From the NCBI GenBank assembly GCA_018389105.1, contig JACATO010001005.1, positions 124,001 to 188,000 on the forward strand: a DNA stretch of 64,000 nt. Reading direction: 5' to 3'. A model generated the notes under the pieces. The model saw only the letters and a program-made list of their open reading frames with translations. It ran no database searches and was not told the DNA's origin. Numbering within the stretch: position 1 is the stretch's first letter; each line of letters starts with the position of its first letter. Shown piece after piece: positions 1-11,657 of this stretch. Source of the DNA: Nautilus pompilius. Lineage: Eukaryota > Mollusca > Cephalopoda > Nautilida > Nautilidae. The translations under genes and the position numbers were made by a program.

Positions 1-349
1 ATGATGAAATATTGCATCTGAACTATGCAGCAATGAATAATGTAGTTTATTTTAAAGGTATGTTTCCATGATGTAAATGAAATACATGCATACACGTCAT
101 TATTTGGAAATTCTATATAATGCATGAGCTAAAACCAAAAAACTTTCTCATCTTGAAAACTGTACATGATGTCAAAAAAACTAATTGTATATTTGAAATC
201 AGCATTAAAAACTACACTAAGTACACCTTGACATATGCTTGATGAAAAATACTTGTTGACCAGTGTTATGAGTGGCCAGGGTAGATCAGTATACGTGAGT
301 AGTGTATTCATTTTTGTTCGTTCACAGTTTTGTTATGCAAGGGGTGAAC

Positions 350-2020
350 TGCAGGTTGCTCAAGCAGAGACACTGTTTAAGATGGCGATTTGTAAGACTG
401 GAGCGGTGTTTATTCTCAGCATACTTTGCACAGAAAAAGTTGACTCACGGATGTATGTGCTCCCAAAGAGGCTGATCAATTTGCATGCATGTTTACAAAG
501 CTCAGGAAAGGACAAAACAGGCACCTTTTCATAGAATTCTACAATTGGCAACATCTGAAACAGTCCTTTCAGTTCCACACTAGGCTGCAGCTCAACCAGC
601 TCCATCTGTAGATGATCAGGCACTGCCATTGCATTGAAATTGAATGGCTGAGCAAAGATCTCCATGTTCTGTTCCTGTTCTCTGAATTCACTAAATTTGG
701 AATTAAATCCCCTCTGCCAGATTATCAATGATCATAGCATATTTTGGACCATTGGCATTTGTATGCTTTCTTAGTTTGTTGAAGTGAGTGAAATTTCTTT
801 TACCTAGCTAGCACTTCCACAGTGAGTTTTTTAGATAAATGCCCATGCAGTGCTATAGAGCTGATGCACCAACATATCACACCCCTGCAGATTGTGGTTG
901 AGAGCATTGAGGTGTGAAGTAATATTCCACTAGGAATGCAAGGTCACAAAGCCAATCTGGATCTTTCAGCTGTGTTACTATGTGCTCCTTAGCTTTCATG
1001 AATGAATATTATTTTGGTTAATAATTTGGAGAAGCTACAAAGAACAGTCCCACAGTTAAGCCAGTGAACTTCAGTGAAGTACAACACATCACCATATTCT
1101 ACCTCCAGCACATCTTACAATTTCTTGAATTCATGATGATTAGGTGAGCCAATAAAGTTTACAGTTGAAATAACAATCTCCATAGCATGCTTCATTCAGA
1201 GTGTTTTTGCACAAAGTGTCTCCTAGTGAATAATACAATGGTGCCAAATCATTTGCGGCAATCCTTGGCTCTCAAGCCATCTTTGAACATAGCTTTGGAG
1301 CCTAAAACCTGATCCAAGTATGGCTGGAGCACTATCTGTAGCTATACCAGAAAGTTTTCCTGGCATGAATCCAGCAGTGCTGAACACAGCAAGAAATTCC
1401 CTGAACATATCTTCACTCTTTTCAATGCCATAAATGTCACGTAGCTCCAACATCTCAGTGACACTTAGTTCCTTGTCCATACCTTGGATGTAAATGACGA
1501 GCTGTTCTACATCGGTAATATCCTTAGTGTCATCCAGTGCAACAGCGAGTTTCCTTGAGCTGCAGTTGAACATCTTCAGCCAGCAATTCACTGCAACGAG
1601 TTACAGTGCTGTCACTCAGAGAGAGTTCTTCTGTTAGGGCTTTTCTTTTCAGGTCAACATGTTTGCACAAACTTACATATACACTGCTTGATGTATTCTC
1701 CATTGGAAAATGACTTAAAACTTTTAGCGGTGATGCTACAAATTTCATAGCTTGTCACGATTCTTGAATAACAACTGGTGATTCTGGAATGCCTTCATCT
1801 GTGACATCTTATCCTTGTGTGCATCACCAGTGATTCTATATGTGGAGTCGTGATGTGTAGAGTAGTGGCACTCCATATCTCCCTTCTTAGGCAGCACCAC
1901 TGTTTTCCTGCAGATCAAGCAGAGAATCTTGCCATTGCAGTCAACAAAGAAGAGCTCCTCCCACTCTTTGTTGAACTGACGGTTCTCAGAGTCAACCTTT
2001 CGACCTCTTAGCTTCCTTGA
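350..2020 (-). mobile_element. Decayed hAT transposon, GTF2IRD2-like transposase
   Basis: Read on the minus strand, broken frames follow the order of a BED-finger hAT transposase. Near 2015-1750 there is a zinc finger with CLIC and HYSTHH, preceded by QFNKEWEELFF. At 1748-1223 comes the N-terminal core with LSDSTVTR and ATDSAPAILGSG. At about 1220-730 there are remnants of the insertion domain, including a CVIHQE-like motif and DVLYFTEVHWL. At 728-360 a hATC dimerisation region contains LISLFGSTYIRESTFSV. The order matches the family from which vertebrate GTF2IRD2 took its transposase part. Several stops and frame changes show that it is dead. I could not identify terminal inverted repeats or a target duplication, so the ends are approximate. 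Confidence 0.85.
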
Positions 2021-3779
2021 ATGTGCTCACTGAAATAAGACAATTTACGTTATGTGTATAAAAAGCTTCACAATCGCATTTAAATACAATGTAGATATAC
2101 TATATATATGCTTATAAAGTGCAACCAGTACAATGGTCAGTTAGGAACTGCTCTACAATATCTAACAATAAATGCAGGTGGACAACTGTTTTCTGATTGG
2201 CTGGATGCAAGCCTTTGGAGTATTAAAGGGGTGGGAGGAGATTGGTGAAACCAAGTTATTTAACTGACATGCATTAATTAACTCTGCAGTCAAGATCTGG
2301 ACCAGAGTCTGCCTTTTGAGGATCCCTGATGGAACACTTATCATTATTCTTTTAAGAGGAGCTGATTTGGTTACTGTTACACTACATTTACAGATTTCTA
2401 GAGAAACTCAAATGTCAGCATGTGGATCTCCCCACACAAGTTTGAAACTATTTTAAGGATAATGTACTCTCAGTTAGTTTCTTAAAAATTATTTTTCCTA
2501 CATAGCTTCTTTTTAAAAAGATTACTACCCTAAATTTTAGGCTCCATTATATTATTGTGGAAGACAAAATCTTAGTAATTCAACCATGATAACTGGCAGC
2601 AATACAAAGCTTAAGTCTCCACCCCACTTGCGAATATAGGGATAAAAGGGTAATTAATTTAAATTTGTGGATTTCTGCTTTTTGCTGCATGCATATTTCC
2701 ATAAATTATTTGAATTTTTGCTTACTCATTATAATGCAAAAGATTGCAGACAAGAAATCTAATAGTTTTAAATGAGTGCCACTCAGAAAATAATTTAAAA
2801 TTTGAAAATATTCTGCCTTTACGTATTTATCAACATTTGTAACACATAATCTACAAGTAAGAAGGGGTTTGCATTCTGATATTTGTACACCAAAAACAGC
2901 ATAATAATGAGGGGAAAAAAGATGTACTTATAAGTATTTTTCTAATATGCCAAAACTTGTATTTTTAGTGAACACCTGAGTTCTCTTCTACTACAGTTGT
3001 GTCTTGACACTCTTGACAGGCCACTTAATAAACAGTAACAACTTAAAATCAGTTGTGAGCATTTGGAAATGTTTTACTGTGATCTAAATACTTAGTGATT
3101 GTAAATGTATTTGACACCCTGTTGAGCATTAGTAAAGTTTATTCAGATTGTGTTTGCCATGATACAAATAAAAAGTAAACTTGCTTGTACTGTTGACTTC
3201 ATTCTACCATGTTTCCTGTTTTTTCTATGACAAATTGAAGGCTAGAAATTTATATATGTGTTTTATTATTCAAATAAATACATTCAATATACTCACCATT
3301 GTTATAGCACTTGTGCAAAAGAGAATTAGCAAAAACATTTTCCAGAAACAGTTCACTTGTTACCCTACATACCATCTGCTTCAGAAAAGTTGAAAATCAA
3401 TTTTCTTTATAGCCAGGTTTTCATTTTAATTAAAATTATTTGTTGAAATAAATAATTAAGTGAAACTATATGTACTTTAGACAGTTTCAAAATTACTTAA
3501 TTTCCATGCTGATTCATTTGAGTGAAAATATTATGGTGGTATTATTTTAGTTAAAAGTTTTTTGCACATACAATTTCTTTTAAAAGGGTGGGGGAGAGAT
3601 ACATAGTAATTAAGGATTTGAAAATAATATAACTGAATTTCACAGATTAAAAAAATTTTTTTTCTATATCCAGCCTGAATCACTAAAAAATTTTCTCTAT
3701 TTCTGTTTCTAACTTCTTTTAGAGAAAAAGTGCACGTGATATATGTATTAAAACAGACTGACCTTGTTTGCACATACAA
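2021..3779. other. AT-rich non-coding stretch, nothing recognised
   Basis: This AT-rich stretch has only short accidental frames. I see no splice-flanked coding segment, RNA gene or recognisable repeat. It is probably part of the first FGFRL1 intron, if the signal-peptide exon lies left of the window. Confidence 0.5.
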
Positions 3780-4700
3780 AATTGAAAATAGCTATGGAAA
3801 CACATACACAGGTTATGCACAAATAATGAGTAATTATAACATATATAATATACAATGCAGTATTACAGAAAATATGCAAAAACCAAATGAATATATTGTA
3901 CAATGCATTGGTGAGCCTCTTGCTTTATATAGAGAAGGACACCTTGTTTTCATGCTCCCATATGAGTTATTAATGTATGATTGTGGAATGTTGTTCTAAA
4001 TATTCTGTAGTGCTTTACACAATTCATTCAAGGTGTTTGGTTGCCATTTGACTTCTCAGTCATTATATAAATTCATATAGCTTCAATGATGTTGATATCA
4101 GTTACTTGTTGGGAGGCAAAGGTATGTCTGTAATATGTTCCATCAGCCTTTTTATGTTCCAGGTTGTTTTTCACCACATTTACTGTATTCTTGTGGTCAT
4201 TGTCATGTTGGAAGATGAATATCTGTCAAGTCAGATGTTTTTCTGAGGGAATGACCCTCCAAAACTCTTGGCTGATATGTAACTCCATACTTGTATTGAT
4301 CCACCCACATCTTTCACTGTAGCTGCTGTACACTAAGTATTATAGTGCTTCTTGGTTTACCTTTGAACAAACTACTGGTGATTACTGCCAAACAGTTGAA
4401 ACTTGGATTTATCTGTAAACAGAACCTTCTTAGAGGTTTGATGATTTCACTGTTTTGTTTTTACTGCCTATTTCAGCTTTGCCATTTGGTTGCCTCTCCT
4501 TAGCAAAGGTTTATGGGCAGCTACACATTCATTGAGACCAGTTTTGCATATCCTCCTCAGAGTCTTGCATACAGCAGCTTCTGAAATATGAAGGGCTGCA
4601 ATCTGATGCATAGAATAGCATTCAGTAGCTAAGGTTCTGATTTTTATACACTTGTCATGTGATTTTTTTCTTCTTCAGGAGCCATAGTATTTACCACACA
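3780..4700 (-). mobile_element. Decayed Tc1-like transposon
   Basis: The minus strand gives broken Tc1 transposase motifs: SEAAVCKTLRRICKTGL (helix-turn-helix part), KVLFTDKSKFQLFGSN (first catalytic Asp region), GGSIQVWSYISAKSFGG, then a degenerate C-terminal part. On the plus strand the segment is colinear with 54458-55170, sharing for example ATATGTTCCATCAGCCT and TTTTTCACCACATTTACT. The two are therefore copies of one repeat family. Many stops are present. The 89-residue plus-strand frame at 3730-3999 is a shadow of this repeat. Terminal repeats were not found. Confidence 0.8.
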
Positions 4701-6071
4701 TTTACTACACTACAGTGATATTGCTGCCTATTCTTTTATACTTTTTAAGGTGTGGCACTTTCTGATTGATTGCATGACAACCAATCACAGTGTACTATAT
4801 CAACACATGACTGTACTGTGGAGCATTTCATTGTTACACTTGAGATAGAATTCTGTCATTTGCATTTTTTACACAGTTTTTCTTCTGTTTCTATATGAAT
4901 TTCCAATACTGTATATAAGTACAAATAATAAGCTGTTTTAATTAGCTGGGAGTTTGATTTGTTTTTTTCTTTGATACATAGTACCTGACTATTATGAGCA
5001 TGCATTTGGAGCCAGAATTAACTGTTCCGAAAGTTCTGGGCTGTTTTTAGGGTGGTGGCATTACTGCATTGTTGCCCCACTGTAATCTGTGGTCTTGTGG
5101 CCAACTCCAAGTTTTTATAGATTTTCTTAGCTCCTGCATTGGTGAAACTCTTTAGTTTTGAGCAGTGTACTAATAGTATAACCATGTTTAAACTGTTTAA
5201 TCTAACTGCTTATTAACTATATACAATCAGGTTACTGTTTTAAATTTGTTCATTATAGCTACTCTAAGGTACACTGTCATAGCCACATTGCTTCATGCTA
5301 ACACATTTTATAGAATTCTTACTAGCATTTTAATCTTCCTCTGAGTGATAAGAAACTGGTGTGCTCTGATATTTGTATTTTGCCTAAAGAGCATGGTGGT
5401 TTAGGGTTTAAACTTGTTAAATACATTCACTCATCTGTTACATGGGCTCAAATGGCTTATATCTTCTCAGCCATGTGATTGGGCAATGGAGTTCATTCAC
5501 TACTCATTTTTAGCAAGTTTGGTAGCTTCTTTGAAGCAGTATGTTTGCTTAACATCAAGGAAGTGTTTTGGAGCTTTCTGCATTGGGTTTTTGGATTGAT
5601 GCAAACTTGGTAAAGGCAAGAATTTCATGCCATGACACCATCAGTAGTGTGTTGTTTTTGTGGCATCAATGTATTAGACAGGAAAGTCTTTATAGTAGCC
5701 GACTATTCTCTTCTTTGCCATCTGTGTATAGCAACATCTCTGGTTGTTTTTTTTTTAATTCTTAACAAGTCTTGCAATGAGACCATCACTATCTCGGATG
5801 TCAGGTGAGATATCAAGAATGTTAGACCTCTGATTTGTCCAGATTAACATCAGTCGGCCTGTTTGACCTGCAATGGTGTTTATTTAGAATGCGGAAGAAC
5901 CATTAAACAGAATTGTTTTTTAATTTGAAAAACTTTGGTGTTGAAATTCTTCTCTTGGCCACAATTTGTTTGCAATATTTAAATCTGTTTTGCTGTTGGC
6001 ATCAGTTTTTTCTGTGCTGTGACTAGCGCTGTTTCCATTGCAGATTTCTTTACAAAAGCATTACTGGTCCC
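4701..6071. other. Non-coding stretch, nothing recognised
   Basis: This stretch has short frames only. Around 5420-5870 the composition is slightly less AT-rich, but neither strand gives a protein I recognise. Confidence 0.45.
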
Positions 6072-6261
6072 TCCCACTCTCTCGCTCTCTCTCTCTCCTC
6101 TCTCTCTCTCTCTTTCCATCTCTCTCTCTCTCTCTCTCGCTCCATCTCTCTCTCTCCATCTCTCTCTCTCTCTCTCTCCATCTCCATCTCTCTCTCTCAT
6201 CTCTCATCTCTCTCTCCTCTCCTCTCATCTCTCTCTCTCTCTCTCTCTCTCGTCTCCATCA

Positions 6262-6308
<47 letters not shown>

Positions 6309-6331
6309 TCCATCTCTCTCTCTCTCATCTC

Positions 6332-6404
<73 letters not shown>
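6072..6404. repeat. (CT)n microsatellite, about 330 bp
   Basis: A long, interrupted CT tract has CCATCT and CATCTC variants in its first part and ends in an almost pure run at about 6335-6404. The Ser/Leu-rich frames on the plus strand and Arg/Glu-rich frames on the minus strand are artefacts of the repeat. Confidence 0.97.
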
Positions 6405-6408
<4 letters not shown>

Positions 6409-9400
6409 TCAGCTTTGTAAAAAAATATTAGCAAATAAAACTGAGTAGTTGGTAATGTTTCTGTTGATACATGTTGCTTACAATGAGCTGAAAAACAGAT
6501 GGTTATGTTAAATGGGTGTTGCTTTGCTTTAAATACATAGTGTGTATTATTTTCACCTTGTTTGACTTTAAAAAAAAAAATTCCAATGTGCTTAATTAAA
6601 GTATTATGTTTTGAATAAACTGCTTTGAAGCACAATTTTTAACTTTTAGCTCTTTATCTCTGGGCTCCAAAATGGGAAGCATAAATTACATTTGCCTTTT
6701 CTTTTTTTAAATATTAGTACAACCAAATCTGGATGGATTGACAACACTCACCAGTGTATAAGTTTACATTGTTTGTAGTTTTTTTGTTATTTTAACTCAC
6801 TAACAAAAATATTTTTAACACATTTAAAAATTGTAATCAGATCGTGATTTAATGACAGAAAAGCTGCTGAAACCTCCGTATATATCAACTGAAAGAACTA
6901 GGTCTTGTTGAAATGACTTCACACTTGTAAACATTATTAATGCACAATAAAATTCTTCTTAACACAAATAAAAACTGTTGTTGCCACTAAAGTTATTCTT
7001 TACGATAAAGTTTTGCTAATATAGAATTTGAATGCATAAAGAAAAAAAGTAGATTAACTAAACATTCTTGATGAAGAGAAGTAAAATAAATTATTTTACT
7101 ACAATCCAATATATTTACAAATAGACACTTTTTATCATGATTTTTTAAATCAGTTTTATAAAAAGTAGTAATGTAATTCAAAATTTAAGCACACACATCA
7201 CCAGGTACCCTATTTAAAACAACAGCCATTTAGTCAAAGAATACTGAATAAAGCTGTGGAATTTACAGAATTCTTAAAATGATATATCACTTCATGCTTT
7301 GGTTGATTTGACATAAGAGCAACGAATATATGTTGTAATCTCTTGAAAAATGTATATTGTGTGAACTGTATGAAAAAATTCATAATATCAAAGAAAACAT
7401 TTCTAGATCCTCAAGTTGGCCTTTTCATATATATCCAGATTTTTAAAGCCATAAATATTAATACTCTGGTTAAATGGATTTCATCTTAAGTGAAAAGAGT
7501 GATTTGCTTATGGTTATACCTGTTTGAAGCACTGCCAACCAACCAACTGTCTATTGCTATATTTTACTTGTATTGTTACATTGTGGTGTAGCTTATCCTG
7601 CTGGATGAAGTTGAATATTCACAGGTAATAGATCAATTTTCTGGTGATATGGTCTTTAAAAAAATCCTTTGTGCTAATCTGCTGTTTCTTTGGCTTTCTC
7701 CAGGTGCTTCCACACAAGTAATTTTTTGCTAAATTTAGATGTGCTAGGACTTTCTGTTTTTGTTTTTTTTTTTTGTCTGCAGGAGAGTTGGCTTGGGTTG
7801 GTGACCTCAATTATAGCACTACATCATACACAACTTGTCTGTCAGCCTTGCCTCAGACATGTTTCCTTCTGGCACTTGAGGCATATGTATTTTAAAAAAG
7901 GCTGACAGATTTATTTGCCAAGTTTTGCCTTCACAATTTTATAATAGATATAAACAAATGGCAATCACAAAGTCATTCCATCAGGTATCTAACCCACTAG
8001 TGTGTTTTACTTTTTTAAAAAAGGGAGAATATAATTTATTATAGTTTCAATGAAATGTTCAGTAAACTCTGTATGAATTTTGTCTGGTTTCATAAGCCTG
8101 AATTTCTCTTTTCTTTTTGTATAAATTGTTGGAAATAATGGCTGTAATTTTATTTCAATGTTGACATTTCTTTTATATCATTTAAAAAAAATAAACATCT
8201 GCACTTCAAAAGTGTTATGTATTGTAATATTTTCCATATACACAGGACATACTCAGAAACTTGTTAAATTAATTTTCTTTTGTAAATGTTATCAGACCAA
8301 TAGAATTAAAGCAGTCGCTAAGGGAGTATGTTATGTATGCTTCATCAGAGAATGAGACTGATATTTATCATCTACAAGATCAGATGCCAGATAGCTATGT
8401 AAAAATGAAAGCAATAGAACATAAACAAGATTTTTTTGAAAAACAGTAGTAAGATGGAATGCAACACAAATTATCAAACCTAATTTTACTTATATGTTTA
8501 GTAGTAATAATATTTCTCTTGCTGTGACTACTTTCTGAATTCACCAAACATCTGTTGCTATTGAGTATATAATACATAAAAGCCCCCAGAATGTTTTTGT
8601 CTGCAACACAAACTTGAAATCACCATTGTATGTATATATTTGTTCATTTTTTCAATCATGCACATTCATTAAATGGACTATGAATCTAGTCAGGGTGCAG
8701 TATGGTTTTGGAAAGATAAAGAAAAAGCAGATTATGAAGTGTTTTTGAGGAAATAGAAATATTAAAAAGTTAAATTTATTATGCATTGAAGTATGTTTGG
8801 TACAAAGAAGGAAAAGAAGTACTCACCATTGATTCAGCCAGTCTTAGTTGCTACCCATTGCAATCATAAGACTTTTCTTCTACCTATAAATCATCATATG
8901 ATGAATTTACTATATACTTGAGTCTCTATGTTACATTATTTAAACATTACAAAGCTATAAATGGCATAGTTATCTTTAAAACTTAAGAGCTTGACATTCA
9001 GACTTCATTCATGTAATGTGGTGTGTGAAGATGTAGCATTTTAAAGTTATTGGGGCAACATATCACATAGGTGTGTGTCTGTATATTATGTTGAGAGTTG
9101 GCAAAGAAAAGATCAAAACATTATTTTATTGTCTAAGGTGTAGAAGAAGTCTCAGAATCTGGAGAGGACTAATGCAGACAGGTCATTCAACTATCCATGC
9201 ATAGTAATTAGGCTAATATTGAAACCTAGCATTCAAATTAGACTATTTATATTTCATAAAATGTACCGCTAAAGATTTCAAATAGTGAGCAATTGAGATA
9301 GCAAATCTCAGTTTATGCTTCAAAATTTTATTAATACTTTCAGTGGAATATCAATTTATGTGGCTTTTCTTTACATAGATTTATTGTAAATAACAATTAA

Positions 9401-11177
9401 TAATAGAAAGATATTCATAGAAATCTACATATCTTCTGGAGAAATTCTAAATGTAGTTTTAGTCTTTGCAAGGTTAGATTACTTAATTTCATTGTCACAA
9501 AATCAAGCATAACCTCTCTTGATAGAGTTGTTTGTGATCACTAAAGATTGCCCTTGTTCAAATTTCTATTCCCACAGGCTGCTACTCTATAATTATAGGA
9601 AGCTTTCCAGGGATTTTCCAGCAATTGTAGCTGGTTGTTTTAACCCAGGTCAGGCAGTCTCTAGGGCAAAAACATGCCAGATTAGGTCTAGTCACACAGC
9701 AGAAATTGGGTCTTACATAACATCATTGAGAGAAAGAGAGCTTGCTTGCCAGGTGGAGGGTGATGCCCTACAGCTGGTTTTCTGTTAATGAGCCATTCAG
9801 CCTCTGGGTGGTTTGACAAGCAGTCATCCCAATCTTCTCCCTTCATCCTTATCCCCTAGGACTATCTATATAGCAGACTATGCATAATTAAATGGAATGA
9901 ACTTCTGTGATAAGGAAATTCATTGTGAATAGTGATCTCCAACAGACTTGTAACCTGTTTCTTGGTTGGCATGCAAGAACACAAACAATAATTATATGAT
10001 CACAGATGTCAGACTGTGGCTCCACACAATAATTTGAGAGATAGTTTTATAAGATTGCTGAGATCTGAAGATAAGTGTCTGGTTGATTTCAGTTTTATAA
10101 TCAACCTAAAAGCTTTTTTTTTTTGTAAAATTCATTTTGAAGCTTCATTGAATACTGCAGTATCAAGTTTTAGATACATTTTTTATTAATTTAATACATG
10201 AACACACAATCATCAAAAATACTAACTTACAAAAGTTATTAATCATATGAAGAATTAATGGACATTTTTAATCATTGAAATTTCTGAAACCCACCTTTGA
10301 AAGATTCTTAAAGAAATTTTACACACTATTTTTAGAAATAACATTTAATTAAATTTAAAATACTTGAAAAATTGCTGATTTACTTATTTACTACTTTTTT
10401 ATAATAATAGTAATATTTAATAGCTTTTGTGTAAGAGGAACCTCGGCTATAGTATTTAGATCTTTCGACAGAATGTAAATGCTCTTTTCTCAACAAAGCC
10501 ACCCAAGTTGTCTACTGTAACTAACCATAGGAATACATTTTCAGTGTACATCATCCCTCCATCTAACATCACCATGTGAATGACAAAATTTCAATTTTCG
10601 TGGCAGTTTGGACATTTACTGTACAGGATAGTGATTGAATCTGACTAGCTTTGTTCGGTCTTGTATGGTGTAGAGTTACTTCATAATATTTGGCATTAAT
10701 TTGTTTTAGCCCTAATCTTGTTGTATTATAACAGTGTTAGCCAGGATGAACAAGGACATATATGAAGTTGGTAAGAATATTATTCACTGAATTTGAAGTT
10801 TCCAGATGAAGAGTAAATAGCACTATCTGTAAAATTATTTAAAAATCATTTATATATTTTGAAGAAAAAGAGGAACTGGTAAAGCACACTGTATTGATAA
10901 TTTAGTAGTTTGTTTTTCATTGTATGTATGGCTGTTTGATGTTGTAGCATAGTGCAGTATAATGTAGTGTGCAAAAGGGCTGAAAGTCGATAACTTATGT
11001 GTAGATCCTGGAAAACTGAAATATTTTACCAAGTGCATTTAGAAACAAATTTTCAGAGCTAGATCACACTACCACTACCTGTCCAGGTTGCCCTGTTATT
11101 GAAGAAAATTTTTAGGGAAAAACCCCAGCTAACTGGCTCTAACAGTTAAATAATTTAAATTGGTGGCAATCAGTGGC
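6405..11177. other. AT-rich non-coding stretch, probable intron
   Basis: No exon was recognised. The segment at about 9540-9840 is less AT-rich than its surroundings and has an 89-residue open frame with no family resemblance. It could be a conserved non-coding element or an old repeat. The rest holds only poly-A/T runs and short frames. Confidence 0.45.
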
Positions 11178-11179
11178 TA

Positions 11180-11655
11180 CAGACTGAGAATCCCTTATCC
11201 AAAATCCTTGGGGCCAAATGTGTTTCAGATTCCGGAATATAGATATACCGGCACAATCTGGTAGCTAACCCACTGAGGGTTGGGGACTGGGCACAGTTCA
11301 TTTACAACATTATAACTGCATATGGATACATACGGCCTACAGGTAGTTTTATGCAATATTTTAAAATCATTTTGTACATGAAACCATCAGAAAGGTGAGC
11401 TGTCATTATGCTAGGTAGGCCTGCTGGTACCGTAAGTTCATTTTCAGGCCTTTTCAACATTTTCATAGTATATTCACATCAATCAACAACAAAGCACAGA
11501 AATTACGGTGAGTAAAGCATGTATGTCAAGGCGTGTTGGGGGGGGGGGGGCATGTTGCCCAGGAACCTTCCCAGACCACTGAAAGCGCTCTCAAAATATT
11601 TCGGATTTTGGAGCTTTTCGGTTTTTAGAATTTCAGATAAGGGATTCTCGACCTG
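11180..11655. mobile_element. Tigger (pogo)-type MITE with terminal inverted repeats
   Basis: The left end reads CAGACTGAGAATCCCTTATC and the reverse complement of the right end reads CAGGTCGAGAATCCCTTATC, so the termini are good inverted repeats. Each end abuts a TA (11178-11179 and 11656-11657), as expected for a pogo/Tc1-mariner target duplication. Further inside, the right end carries the repeated TTTCGGATTTTGGAGC motif. The element is 476 bp and has no coding capacity, so it would be a non-autonomous element mobilised in trans. A run of 11 Gs lies at about 11539. Confidence 0.85.
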
Positions 11656-11657
11656 TA

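Noticed and set aside
6019-6448. Long Ser/Leu-rich and Arg/Glu-rich frames
   Set aside because: They are translations of the (CT)n microsatellite.
7690-7905. Hydrophobic 71-codon frame as the FGFRL1 signal peptide
   Set aside because: It starts at TTG rather than ATG, and no donor in the required phase follows a cleavage-like site.
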